A stretch of 64,000 bases of DNA from Desulfatirhabdium butyrativorans DSM 18734. Its GTDB lineage: Bacteria > Desulfobacterota > Desulfobacteria > Desulfobacterales > Desulfatirhabdiaceae. A model generated the notes under the pieces. It had not been told where the DNA came from, did no database searches, and saw only the letters and a program-made list of their open reading frames with translations. The translations under genes were made by a program, and so were the position numbers. Each line of letters starts with the position of its first letter. The stretch's first letter is position 1. Positions 47,589 through 56,160 of this stretch are shown here, piece after piece. The DNA lies in the NCBI RefSeq assembly GCF_000429925.1, contig NZ_KE386988.1, forward strand, positions 13,783 through 77,782, written 5' to 3'.

Positions 47589-47693
47589 TGATGGTCTCTC
47601 AAAAAGTCAGATGCTCTTGTTTAACCTGCCCTCCTGCTGGAAGACCGGTATTAGAAGGAAATCGGTAAGATGCGACTTTTTGCGAGTCCATCA
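47589..47693. mobile_element. MITE-like element, family 2 (short copy)
   Basis: A 105-bp block with inverted ends TGATGGTCTCTCAAAAAGTC and GACTTTTTGCGAGTCCATCA, the same termini as 43389-43704 with a different, shorter interior. Flanks contain CTTAACCC/ACCTTAA-like sequence. Confidence 0.68.
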
Positions 47694-47710
47694 ACCTTAA
47701 GCCCTTAACC

Positions 47711-47748
47711 CTTAAAACTTAAAACTTAAAACTTAAAACTTAAAACTT
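47711..47748. repeat. Heptamer tandem repeat (CTTAAAA)5
   Basis: Five perfect consecutive copies of CTTAAAA just upstream of the acyl-CoA synthetase ribosome-binding region. A related CTTAAAACTTAACCC occurs at about 51820-51835. Confidence 0.8.
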
Positions 47749-47773
47749 CTTTTAACCCCGGAGGACACCCACC

Positions 47774-49648
47774 ATGGATAGCGAATTTGTCATTCAAGGT
47801 CCCAAAAGCGTGGAAGAAATCGAGAAGGTTCCTTACCTGGAGCGGTTTCCCGAACGGAACACCCTGCAGGCGATCGAAGCCGGGGCCGCCATCGACCCGA
47901 AGGCCGTTGCCATCAGCTTCCTGATGAACGGGGATGCCTATGAAACACCGATTCAGGTCACCTACGGCCAGCTCATCCACCGGATTCGGCAATGCGCCAA
48001 CATGTTCGCCGATCTGGGGATCGGACCGAACGACGTCGTCACCTACCTCTTGCCCAATCTTCCCCAGACCCATTTCGTGCTCTGGGGAGCCGAGGCCGCC
48101 GGAATCGTCAATCCGATCAATCCCTTGCTGGAGGCAGGCACCATCCGGGATATCTGCCGGGCCGCCAAAACCAAAGTGCTGGTTGCCCTCACCCAGTTTC
48201 CCGGCTCTCAGATCTGGGAAAAGGTCATGGCCATCAGGAACGAGATTCCCACCCTGACCCACGTGATCCGGGTGATGGGGCCCTCCGATCCGGCGGAAAA
48301 CATTCTCGGTTTCGACGAAACCATCGAAAAGTATCCGGGGGATCGGCTGACGTTTTCCAGAACCATTCAACCGGACGACATTTCCTCCCTCTATCATACC
48401 GGTGGAACCACCGGAACGCCGAAACTGGCGAAAAGAACGCATTTCAACGAAGTCATCATGGGTTGGGACATCCGGGCCATGGGAGGTTTGAGCCGTTCCT
48501 CCTCTCTGTTGTGCGGTCTTCCGCTGTTTCATGTCAACGGAACGACCGTGACCGGCCTTGCGCCCTTTTCGGTCGGCGCCCATGTCGTCATCCTTTCTCC
48601 GTCCGGGTATCGGGAGCCGACCATCATCAAGAATTTCTTCAAGATCGTCGAAAAATACCGGGCGACGAATTTCTCGGCGGTTCCGACGGCCCTTTCCACC
48701 CTGCTCGATGTGCCGGTTGCAGGAGCGGACATCTCCTCTCTTCAATATGCCATCTGCGGGGCTGCACCGCTCAGCGTCGAATTGTTCCGGCGGTTCGAGG
48801 CCCACACCGGCATGAAGATTCTGGAAGGATACGGATTGACGGAAGGGGCATGCGCTTCTTCGATCAACCCCAAAGACGGGGAGCGAAAGATCGGCAGTAT
48901 CGGCATCCGCATGCCTTATCAGGAGATGCGGGTCGTCATCCTGGATGAGGCAGGCAACTATGTTCGGGATGCGAAGCCGAACGAAATCGGAGTCGTCGCC
49001 ATTCACGGACCCAATGTATTCAAGGGTTATGTGGAGGACGTGCACAACAAGGGCATCTGGATCGACGGCGACTGGTTCAACACGGGGGACTTGGGACGGA
49101 TGGACGAGGATGGCTATTTCTGGCTGACCGGCCGGAAGAAGGAGCTCATCATCCGGGGCGGGCACAACATCGATCCGGCGGCCATCGAAGAACCCATTTA
49201 CCGCCTGCCGCAGGTGAAGGTCGTCGCCTCCGTCGGAAAACCCGATCCCCATGCCGGAGAGGTTCCGGTGGCCTATGTCGAGCTGGTGGAAGGAGCGGGG
49301 CTCACGGAAGAGGCCATTCTGGAACATGCCAAACAGACGATCGGGGAACGAGCCGCCGTTCCCAAGGAAATCATCGTCGTAGACAAGATCCCGCTTACGC
49401 CGGTCGGCAAGATCTTCAAGCCTGCGCTGCGATGGGATGCCATCCGGCGTACCTACAGCCAGGAATTGACTGCGCTGGGCAGCCTTATCCGAAAGGTAGA
49501 CGTTCAGGTGGGCGAAGACAAGGTGCACGGAACGCTTGCAACCTTTCACGTCACGCCTGCGGAAGGCGTCGATCCGGATATGATTCGGGAGAAGATCCGT
49601 GAAATTTTGGCCCGGTACACCGTGAAGTATGAGGTGGTTTTCGGGTAG
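47774..49648 (+). CDS. Acyl-CoA synthetase (AMP-forming)
   Basis: A 624-residue ANL enzyme with SLYHTGGTTGTPKLAKRTH as the AMP-binding P-loop, LEGYGLTEGACAS, WFNTGDLGRMDEDGYFWLTGRKKELIIRGGHNIDPAAIE, and a C-terminal catalytic Lys in PLTPVGKIFKPALR. The C-terminal tail (about 100 residues after this Lys) is longer than in most relatives and contains LATFHVTPAEGVDPDMIREKIREIL, resembling the tail of some fatty-acid-CoA ligases of proteobacteria. It is transcribed divergently from the ligase/thiolase operon and followed by an enoyl-CoA hydratase. Confidence 0.92.
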   Translation: MDSEFVIQGPKSVEEIEKVPYLERFPERNTLQAIEAGAAIDPKAVAISFLMNGDAYETPIQVTYGQLIHRIRQCANMFADLGIGPNDVVTYLLPNLPQTHFVLWGAEAAGIVNPINPLLEAGTIRDICRAAKTKVLVALTQFPGSQIWEKVMAIRNEIPTLTHVIRVMGPSDPAENILGFDETIEKYPGDRLTFSRTIQPDDISSLYHTGGTTGTPKLAKRTHFNEVIMGWDIRAMGGLSRSSSLLCGLPLFHVNGTTVTGLAPFSVGAHVVILSPSGYREPTIIKNFFKIVEKYRATNFSAVPTALSTLLDVPVAGADISSLQYAICGAAPLSVELFRRFEAHTGMKILEGYGLTEGACASSINPKDGERKIGSIGIRMPYQEMRVVILDEAGNYVRDAKPNEIGVVAIHGPNVFKGYVEDVHNKGIWIDGDWFNTGDLGRMDEDGYFWLTGRKKELIIRGGHNIDPAAIEEPIYRLPQVKVVASVGKPDPHAGEVPVAYVELVEGAGLTEEAILEHAKQTIGERAAVPKEIIVVDKIPLTPVGKIFKPALRWDAIRRTYSQELTALGSLIRKVDVQVGEDKVHGTLATFHVTPAEGVDPDMIREKIREILARYTVKYEVVFG

Positions 49649-49732
49649 TCTGGCGGTTCATACGAAACAGGTCATAACGACGAGGCTGAAGCTTTTGCTG
49701 AATCCACAACCATATCCATGGGAGAATTGGAC

Positions 49733-50536
49733 ATGTCCTTGAATATCGATATCACGAATCACATTCTCACCATTACGCTCAACCGACCCGAAGCCCGAAA
49801 CGCCGTCGATCCGGAAACCGTTCTGGAGCTGGTCGACATCTGGACCCGCTACAGGGACGATGGGGATCTGCGCTGCGCCATCCTGACGGGCGCAGGAGAC
49901 AAGACGTTCTGTTCCGGGGCGGACCTGGCGAAGTTGATTCCGCTGTTCACAGGTGCCCGAAAACCCGAAACCGATGCGGACAGGGCGGTCGCCAAGAACG
50001 GCATGCTGGCTCAGCAGGCATTCCTGCGGGATTTCGAGCTGAACAAACCCCTGATTGCAGCCATCAATGGAGATGCCATTGCAGGCGGCATGGAGTTGCT
50101 GTATTCAACGGATATCCGCATCGCTTCCAACAAAGCCCGCTTCGGGCTTCAGGAGGTCAAATGGGCGATTTTTCCGATGGGCGGATCCACCGTGCGGCTT
50201 CCTCGGCAGTTGCCGTTTGCCAAAACGATGGAGCTGTTGTTGACCGGTGAGTTGATGGATGCCGAAGAAGCCTGGCGGCTCGGATTCGTCAATACTCTTT
50301 GTGAGCCTGCCCAGGTTCTTGAAAAAGCGATGGCCGTCGCCGAAACCATTGCCAAGAACGGCCCTCTGGCCGTGTCCGCCGTCAAACGCTCCGTCCTGGC
50401 CAATTTCGGAAGGCCCATTTCCGAGGGGCTTGCCAAGGAACTTGAATTCGGTATTCCGGTTTTTCTGAGTAAGGATGCCCAGGAAGGACCCAGGGCATTC
50501 AAGGCGAAACGGGAGCCTGTTTATCGCGGGGAATGA
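49733..50536 (+). CDS. Enoyl-CoA hydratase/isomerase family protein
   Basis: A 267-residue crotonase-fold enzyme. The signature blocks are ITLNRPEARNAVDPETV, CFCSGADLAK-like (KTFCSGADLAKLI), AINGDAIAGGMELLYSTDIRIAS and GLQEVKWAIFPMGGSTVRLPR, with the oxyanion-hole Gly and a catalytic Glu position in EVKWAI. It hydrates trans-2-enoyl-CoA in beta-oxidation. The ATG at 49733 has GGAGA upstream; the ATG at 49718 does not. It is about 70 bases after the synthetase gene, probably one operon. Confidence 0.92.
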   Translation: MSLNIDITNHILTITLNRPEARNAVDPETVLELVDIWTRYRDDGDLRCAILTGAGDKTFCSGADLAKLIPLFTGARKPETDADRAVAKNGMLAQQAFLRDFELNKPLIAAINGDAIAGGMELLYSTDIRIASNKARFGLQEVKWAIFPMGGSTVRLPRQLPFAKTMELLLTGELMDAEEAWRLGFVNTLCEPAQVLEKAMAVAETIAKNGPLAVSAVKRSVLANFGRPISEGLAKELEFGIPVFLSKDAQEGPRAFKAKREPVYRGE

Positions 50537-50542
50537 TGTTTT

Positions 50543-50570
50543 GCGGGGGCGCATCCGCACGCGCCCCCGC
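50543..50570. repeat. GC palindrome after enoyl-CoA hydratase
   Basis: GCGGGGGCGC-atccgcac-GCGCCCCCGC hairpin seven bases after the stop codon. No T-run follows, so it is more likely a repeat-type hairpin than a classical terminator. Confidence 0.65.
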
Positions 50571-50599
50571 CGAGAGGCTTTTCAACAGGAGCGATTCAA

Positions 50600-50617
50600 A
50601 ATGAATAGTCATTCATT
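50600..50617. promoter_or_regulatory. Operator-like dyad AATGAAT-AGTC-ATTCATT
   Basis: A perfect 7+4+7 inverted repeat 80 bases before the toroid-protein gene. The TGAAT/ATTCA half-site with short spacer is of the kind bound by TetR-family repressors of fatty-acid degradation genes. No such regulator gene is in the window. Confidence 0.5.
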
Positions 50618-50696
50618 ATCCGTTTGAAAAATTGCTCCCATTCCTCTATGATTTGCCCGCCTTTGAATCGCAACAGCTCATACAGGTAAACCCAAA

Positions 50697-51740
50697 ATGA
50701 ACCGGATCAGTGCACCGTTACGCCAGACGACGCCCTTTGCCCTGGAGCATACCGCTCAAACCATACTCGATACACAGCTTTCATCAGGGGAAATTCCCTG
50801 GCACACCAGCGGGAAAACCGATCCCTGGGACCATATTGAGTCCGCCATGGGCCTGTGTGTGGCAGGCTGCATTTCCGAAGCCCGGAATGCCTATATCTGG
50901 CTGGCCGAAAACCAACTGGCGGATGGTAGCTGGTATGCCGCATACCGAAACGGCGTACCCGAAGACCGGACCCGGGAGGCGAACCATGCGGCATACATCG
51001 CTGTCGGGCTGCTGCAGTATGCGCTGATTACACGGGATATGGGGTTTGTCAAGAAACTCTGGCCCACGCTTCGGGCAGCACTCGATTTCGTTGTTGGGCT
51101 TCAGGCGCCTGGCGGTGAGATTCACTGGGCCATCAGCCCGGAAGGCCAGGTGGATCCCATGGCGCTGTTGACCGGATCGAGCTCCATTTCTCTGAGTTTG
51201 AAATGCGGGCTTGTCATCGCACGCCGGCTTGGATATGCCCTGCATCGATGGGAGAAAGCGCTGGAGGCTTTGCAGAACGCCATTCGGACCAAACCCCATC
51301 ATTTCAACATGACCAAGTCCCGTTTTTCGATGGACTGGTTCTATCCCATTCTTTGCGGCGCCCTGACGGGTTACGATGCCCAGCAGCGAATCCATCGGCA
51401 CTGGAAGAAATTCGTGGTTGAAGGCCAGGGGGTTAAATGTGTTTCCGATCAGCCCTGGGTGACCATTGCGGAAACTGCCGAGCTTTGTCTTGCCCTGCAT
51501 GCCATGGGAAATCACCGGCTCTCGGAAATTGTGTTCGGCTGGATTGTGGAGAAGCGCGACGAAGAAGGCGGGTTCTGGTGCGGATACACCTACCCGGACA
51601 TGACGATCTGGCCGGAGGAGCGGATGAGCTGGACCAACGGGGTCGTGCTGATGGCGGCGGACGCCATTTATGGGCTCACAGCGGCAGCGAAACTGTTTGA
51701 TCATACATGGTGGGGTGAATACGGGTTGATTCCGCTATAA
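50697..51740 (+). CDS. Alpha/alpha-toroid (prenyltransferase/cyclase-like) protein
   Basis: A 347-residue protein built of repeated helical hairpins with the motifs AENQLADGSWYAAYRNG, QAPGGEIHWAIS, ALHAMGNHRLSEIVFGW and EEGGFWCGYTYPDM. Such repeats are found in terpene-cyclase/prenyltransferase-like and six-hairpin glycosidase folds. No signal peptide is seen. Function is unknown. The following gene is an acyltransferase of the polysaccharide type, so a glycan role is possible but not shown. Confidence 0.65.
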   Translation: MNRISAPLRQTTPFALEHTAQTILDTQLSSGEIPWHTSGKTDPWDHIESAMGLCVAGCISEARNAYIWLAENQLADGSWYAAYRNGVPEDRTREANHAAYIAVGLLQYALITRDMGFVKKLWPTLRAALDFVVGLQAPGGEIHWAISPEGQVDPMALLTGSSSISLSLKCGLVIARRLGYALHRWEKALEALQNAIRTKPHHFNMTKSRFSMDWFYPILCGALTGYDAQQRIHRHWKKFVVEGQGVKCVSDQPWVTIAETAELCLALHAMGNHRLSEIVFGWIVEKRDEEGGFWCGYTYPDMTIWPEERMSWTNGVVLMAADAIYGLTAAAKLFDHTWWGEYGLIPL

Positions 51741-51875
51741 CCCGGACTTCCCGATCTGAGAATTGGCACGATTTTTCAGAGGTAGTTTCAAAACCGGCCT
51801 ATTTTGGATCCCTACCTTAACCCTTAAAACTTAACCCTGAATTCGTATTTTCACGATAAACGCAGCGATCTCTTA

Positions 51876-52595
51876 ATGCGAAAAGACCATCGCCCGTATG
51901 CCCTGAAAAAAGCCCATCAGCATTTCGAACGATGGTACACCCGAAGATGGCTCAAACCCCATTTCGCATCGTTCGGAAGGGGAGCAAGCGTCTTGCGACC
52001 CTGGTTTGTCGAAGTTTTCGGCGGACCGGTTCGACTTGGAGATTACGCCACTTTGATCGCCACCCCGGATCGCAGAATTCGGCTTTCGGTGTGGTCAAAC
52101 GAACCGGGCAAGGGGGAAATCCGCATCGGCAACTATTGTCTGATCAGCCCCGGCGTCCGGATCGGAGCATCGGTGTGCATCACCATCGGCGACAACTGCA
52201 TGATCGCCAGCGGCGCCTACATTACCGATTGCGACTGGCACGGCATTTATGACCGGGTGGCGCCCGGCGAAAGCCGGCCGGTGACAATCGAAAATAATGT
52301 CTGGATCGGAGATGGGGCCATCATCTGCAAAGGGGTTTCGATCGGCGAAAACAGCATCGTGGGCGCCGGGGCTGTCGTCACCCGCGGCATCGAGCCCAAC
52401 GTCATCGCAGCCGGAAATCCAGCCCAACTCGTCAAACGGCTCGATCCCGATCACCCCATGCGCACCCGGGGCGACTGGTTCCGGGAGCATCCCGATCTGG
52501 GGCGGGAGCTGGAAATCTGGGACCGCTGCGTCATGCAGCAGAACAGCTTCCGGGGATGGCTCCGGGCACTCCTGTTTCCGAAGCGGGGGGATTGA
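51876..52595 (+). CDS. Left-handed beta-helix acyltransferase 1
   Basis: A 239-residue hexapeptide-repeat transferase. Repeats of the [LIV]-G-x4 type run from IRIGNYCLISPGVRIG through VWIGDGAIICKGVSIGENSIVGAGAVVTRGI to the ANVIAAGNPA-like PNVIAAGNPAQLVK cap, and a catalytic-type His lies in TDCDWHGIYD. It probably O- or N-acetylates a sugar or lipid. A close functional counterpart is at 57683 beside a flippase. The start at 51876 has no strong ribosome-binding site. Confidence 0.8.
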   Translation: MRKDHRPYALKKAHQHFERWYTRRWLKPHFASFGRGASVLRPWFVEVFGGPVRLGDYATLIATPDRRIRLSVWSNEPGKGEIRIGNYCLISPGVRIGASVCITIGDNCMIASGAYITDCDWHGIYDRVAPGESRPVTIENNVWIGDGAIICKGVSIGENSIVGAGAVVTRGIEPNVIAAGNPAQLVKRLDPDHPMRTRGDWFREHPDLGRELEIWDRCVMQQNSFRGWLRALLFPKRGD

Positions 52596-52887
52596 AACGG
52601 GATGTCGGGCGCCTGATCGGGATGGGGGGCTGTTCGAAGAACGTCCCTGGATTGTCAGGAGATGATGGTTTCACAAAAAGCCCATCCTTTGGCTCATGTC
52701 TGTCAGAAAGCGGGGTTTGCGTTCAAGCCCTGTCTATGAATTTCGATTTTTCCCGCTCCTCGGTAACGCAATAAATGCCGCCTCCTTCCAGGCCCGGTGA
52801 TGATCAGTCCCACGCTACCGGGCCGATTCGAAAACCTATCACAAACCAGTGGTACTACCAATACCCCATTGCTTGCCCCAAAATTTA

Positions 52888-52991
52888 GTGCCTGAACGGA
52901 AAACCCCTATTCGGAGGAGCGGGCCGCCTGCGGGCAGGCAATTTTGCGATACAGCGTGAAATCTTGCGGAACACAGGACAGCCGTCCGATT
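52888..52991. mobile_element. MITE-like element, family 1, copy 5 (half element)
   Basis: Inverted right half of the 297-bp element, starting GTGCCTGAACGGAAAACCC and containing GCCTGCGGGCAGGC, TTTTGCGATACAGCGTGAAATC and ACAGCCGTCCGAT. The other half and its terminus are missing. Confidence 0.7.
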
Positions 52992-53040
52992 TATAGCCAC
53001 ACCATTCCCCTCTCTTCTCAATTTGTGCGGGTGTGTCTGA

Positions 53041-53228
53041 ATACCGGTGGGATCAAATCCCGTTGATCATTTCGGGTTAAATCGGTATTACAGCCTCATT
53101 CTGCCCTTCTCCTCGCTGGTAGTGAGGAGGGCAGGGTGAGACTGCCGTCCCGGAGACTTTCATTTATCGGGGTGAATGGCTTAGGAATCCCCCATGCAGC
53201 CGGGGCTGCACCCCGGTTAATGAAAGTC
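53041..53228. repeat. Chain of three imperfect inverted repeats
   Basis: Three successive hairpin-capable blocks: ATACCG...CGGTAT (about 53041-53089), CTCATTCTGCCCT...AGGGCAGGGTGAG-type arms (53095-53140), and GACTTTCATT...AATGAAAGTC with inner CGGGGTG/CACCCCG (53155-53228). They fill much of the 52596-53485 gap, which holds no gene I can support. Confidence 0.55.
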
Positions 53229-53266
53229 GCAGGAGCAAGCTACAAAAAATGGGAGCCATCCGCTTT

Positions 53267-53287
53267 CTTCTGACTTCTGACTTCTGA
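53267..53287. repeat. Heptamer tandem repeat (CTTCTGA)3
   Basis: Three perfect CTTCTGA copies, the reverse complement of TCAGAAG at 44870-44890. Confidence 0.8.
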
Positions 53288-53485
53288 TATTCGACTTTCG
53301 TAGAAGTGAGGCGGGAGAATTGCCCAGGATTTTGGGTTGTGAACGAAAACCCGATTTGGTTTCAGAACAGAAAGCCATTCTTCGAGGCGATGTGTTGCCT
53401 GATGAAGATTTCGCAAGCATTCGGTTGTTCATGGAAAAGGCTGTTGCAGGGTTGCGGCAGAGATAGGCGAGAAGGAGACGGAGGA

Positions 53486-55159
53486 ATGTCTGAACAATGG
53501 ATTCGCGGGAGATGTTTCAGGTGGATTGCGGCGGCGGCATGGCTCTTTCTGCTGGGTGTATCGATTGCACAGGATGCCTTGGCCGCGAAAAACGTCATCG
53601 TGTGTATTGCGGACGGCTGTTCGGCCGAACAGTACACCTTCGCCCGATGGATGAAGGGCGCGCCGTTGTCCTTTGACGGGCTTCAGGTCGGCGCGATCCG
53701 CACCCATATCGCGGATTCCGTCGTTGCGGATTCCGCTCCTGCAGCCACGGCATTTGCCACCGGCGTTCTGTCGAGTGACAAACACATCGGCGTCGGTCCG
53801 GGGCCAAGCGTTTTGACCGGCATCTCTCCACCGGATCCGGGCATGCAGTACAGGCCGGTGGCTACCGTTCTCGAAGGGGCGAAACTGCTGGGCAAATCCG
53901 TTGGTGTGGTCGCCACAAGCCGGGTCAGCCATGCCACGCCTGCTGCCTTCATCAGTCATACGCCTTTCCGCGACAAGGAAACCGACATCATGGAACAGGC
54001 TGTGTACCAGCGGCTCGATGTGGCCTTTGGCGGCGGGAAAAGCTGGCTGATTCCCAAAGAAGCCGGGGGAAAGCGAGCTGATGGCGAGGATTTGCTCCAG
54101 GTTCTGCACCATGCGGGGGTGCAATGGGTGGCGGACCGGCAACAGCTTGCAGCGGTGAGAAGCGGCAGGGTATTCGGCCTCTTTGCCGACAGTCATCTCG
54201 ATCCGGATATCGAACGCTCCCGGTTCCATCCATCGCAACCGTCCCTGAAGGAAATGACGGAAAAGGCGATCGAAGTGCTTTCCCGGGATCCCGACGGATT
54301 TTTTCTCATGGTGGAAGGAAGCCAGATCGACTGGGCCTGCCATGCGAACGATCCGGCCTATCTGCTGAGCGAACTCCTTGCATACGACGCTGCGGTAGAG
54401 GTCGCCGTCCGGTTTGCGAAGTCGCATCCGGACACACTGCTTCTCGTGATCTCGGATCACAACACCGGCGGATTTTCCATCGGCAATTCCGCTTCGAATG
54501 CCATGTATTCCCAGATGACACGGGAGGCCTTCCTTGATCCGTTTCAGAAAATGACGCTGACAGCGGCAACGATGTGGGGGCAAATCGGGGAAAACAGAAC
54601 ACCGGAGCGGCTGGCAGAGATCATTCGAGAGGGTTGGGGGATGGATATTTCGGTGGAAGATGCCTCGAGCATTCTGAAGCTATCCGAACGATACAAGACG
54701 GCGCCGTCTTCCGCAATTGGTGAGGTGCTCAGCCCGAAGTACACCTATGTGGGCTGGACGACGCACGGCCACTGCGGCGGGGATGTTCCGCTCTTTGCCT
54801 ATGGCCCCGGAAAGCCGCACGGCAACCTACACGCCACCGAAATTGCCGGTGTCTGCGTTCGTGCGCTGGGTGTCGATCTTCGGAAACTGAACGAGCGGCT
54901 GTTTGTGGATGCCGCCCAGGTATTCGATTCGGTGCGGATCGATACCCCGCGAACGGACAATCCGGTGGGCGTCGTTACCTGGAAAGGCAGGCAGGCGTCC
55001 TTCATGGTGAACAAGAATCTCATGGAAATCGATGGAAAGGCCTATCCATTGGAAGGTGTCGTCGTGTATATCCCCAATACCGGGAAACTCTATGTTCCGC
55101 TGGATGCCGTTCAACGACTCCAGGGAAAACCGCGACGACTCCCTGCGGTCCGTCTATAG
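53486..55159 (+). CDS. Alkaline phosphatase family protein
   Basis: A 557-residue exported hydrolase of the alkaline phosphatase superfamily. An N-terminal signal peptide (residues 1 to about 33, ending ...AQDALAA) precedes KNVIVCIADGCSAEQ, the first metal ligand Asp, and DSAPAATAFATGV with the nucleophilic Ser. Later metal motifs are EGSQIDWACHAND, ISDHNTGG and TTHGHCGGDVPLFAYGPG. It releases phosphate from organic esters in the periplasm. The C-terminal 100 residues form an extra domain (NKNLMEIDGKAYPLEGVVVY). Start at 53486 has a GGAG site; an earlier in-frame start at 53306 is unsupported. Confidence 0.88.
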   Translation: MSEQWIRGRCFRWIAAAAWLFLLGVSIAQDALAAKNVIVCIADGCSAEQYTFARWMKGAPLSFDGLQVGAIRTHIADSVVADSAPAATAFATGVLSSDKHIGVGPGPSVLTGISPPDPGMQYRPVATVLEGAKLLGKSVGVVATSRVSHATPAAFISHTPFRDKETDIMEQAVYQRLDVAFGGGKSWLIPKEAGGKRADGEDLLQVLHHAGVQWVADRQQLAAVRSGRVFGLFADSHLDPDIERSRFHPSQPSLKEMTEKAIEVLSRDPDGFFLMVEGSQIDWACHANDPAYLLSELLAYDAAVEVAVRFAKSHPDTLLLVISDHNTGGFSIGNSASNAMYSQMTREAFLDPFQKMTLTAATMWGQIGENRTPERLAEIIREGWGMDISVEDASSILKLSERYKTAPSSAIGEVLSPKYTYVGWTTHGHCGGDVPLFAYGPGKPHGNLHATEIAGVCVRALGVDLRKLNERLFVDAAQVFDSVRIDTPRTDNPVGVVTWKGRQASFMVNKNLMEIDGKAYPLEGVVVYIPNTGKLYVPLDAVQRLQGKPRRLPAVRL

Positions 55160-55221
55160 CGCTCATGTGGGGGCATTTTCGGATACCATCCATCGTACTC
55201 GCATTGAATGAGGAGAATGAT

Positions 55222-56160
55222 ATGGAAGATCGTGTTAGCCGAAAGAACTGTCCTTCCTGTGGCGAGCCGGTCGAGGATGGCTGGCGTATCTGCCCGGTGT
55301 GTGAAGCGGATCTTCGCGGGCTTGCCTGCCCGAAGTGCGGGAAAGCCGTTCGGGAAAACTGGAAACGATGTCCGTATTGCGAGACCGCCCTGTTCTGCAG
55401 CACCTGCAACAAGCGTATTCCGGCCGGACACGAGCGTTGCCCCGAATGTCGGCCGACCGAACCGGAGGCCATCCTGATCGAGCCGGTAACGGAGCTCGTT
55501 TTCATCCGGATTCCGGGGGGGACGTTTTCGATGGGGGATGTGTTCGGCGACGGTTTGGAAAACGAGCGGCCGGTTCATTCCGTGAAGCTCGCCCCGTTTT
55601 GCCTGTCCGTCTGCCCCGTGGCCCAAAGAGCCTGGGGTCGAGTGATGGATCGCAATCCGTCCCGGTTTGTCGGGGACGATCTTCCGGTGGAATCCGTTTC
55701 CTGGTTCGATGCCCAGGAATTTCTCACGCGGCTTCAGGAAAAAAGCCCCCTGAAGGCCCGGTTCAACCTGCCGACGGAAGCCCAGTGGGAATATGCCGCC
55801 CGAAGCGGCGGAAGACCCGAGCGCCATGCAGGCGGCGATGATCTGGATCTGCTGGGATGGTACGCCGACAATTGTGATGGAAAGCCGCAGCCGGTCGGAA
55901 AGAAACGGCCCAACGGACTGGGGCTTCACGACATGAGCGGGAATGTGTGGGAATGGTGCGCGGATGTATTTCGTGACGATGCCTACAGCCGTCATGCGGC
56001 CGAAGATCCTGTCGAAACCCGAAGCGGCGAGGAGCGGGTACTTCGCGGCGGAGCCTTTCACCTCGATGCATGGAGCGCCCGGACGATGCGGCGATTTTCC
56101 CTGAATCCCGAATTCTGCGGTCCTGCCGTCGGGTTTCGGGTGGCTCTTCAGCCGGAATGA
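55222..56160 (+). CDS. Zinc-ribbon plus formylglycine-generating-enzyme-like protein
   Basis: A 312-residue protein. The first 75 residues hold five CXXC pairs (CPSC, CPVC, CPKC, CPYC, CSTC, CPEC), forming tandem zinc ribbons. The rest is an FGE-sulfatase domain: FIRIPGGTFSMGDVFGDGLENERPVH, LPTEAQWEYAARSGG, LGLHDMSGNVWEWCAD and VLRGGAFHLDAWSARTMRR. FGE proteins oxidise Cys to formylglycine, but most bacterial members with this domain, lacking the paired active-site Cys, are binding or signalling proteins. The combination with double-zinc ribbons suggests an intracellular adaptor. Its stop overlaps the convergent flippase gene by 13 bp. Confidence 0.83.
   Translation: MEDRVSRKNCPSCGEPVEDGWRICPVCEADLRGLACPKCGKAVRENWKRCPYCETALFCSTCNKRIPAGHERCPECRPTEPEAILIEPVTELVFIRIPGGTFSMGDVFGDGLENERPVHSVKLAPFCLSVCPVAQRAWGRVMDRNPSRFVGDDLPVESVSWFDAQEFLTRLQEKSPLKARFNLPTEAQWEYAARSGGRPERHAGGDDLDLLGWYADNCDGKPQPVGKKRPNGLGLHDMSGNVWEWCADVFRDDAYSRHAAEDPVETRSGEERVLRGGAFHLDAWSARTMRRFSLNPEFCGPAVGFRVALQPE

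Noticed and set aside
52662-52690. Additional family 2 element beginning GATGGTTTCACAAAAAGCCC
   Set aside because: Only one end with several mismatches; no matching inverted end downstream.
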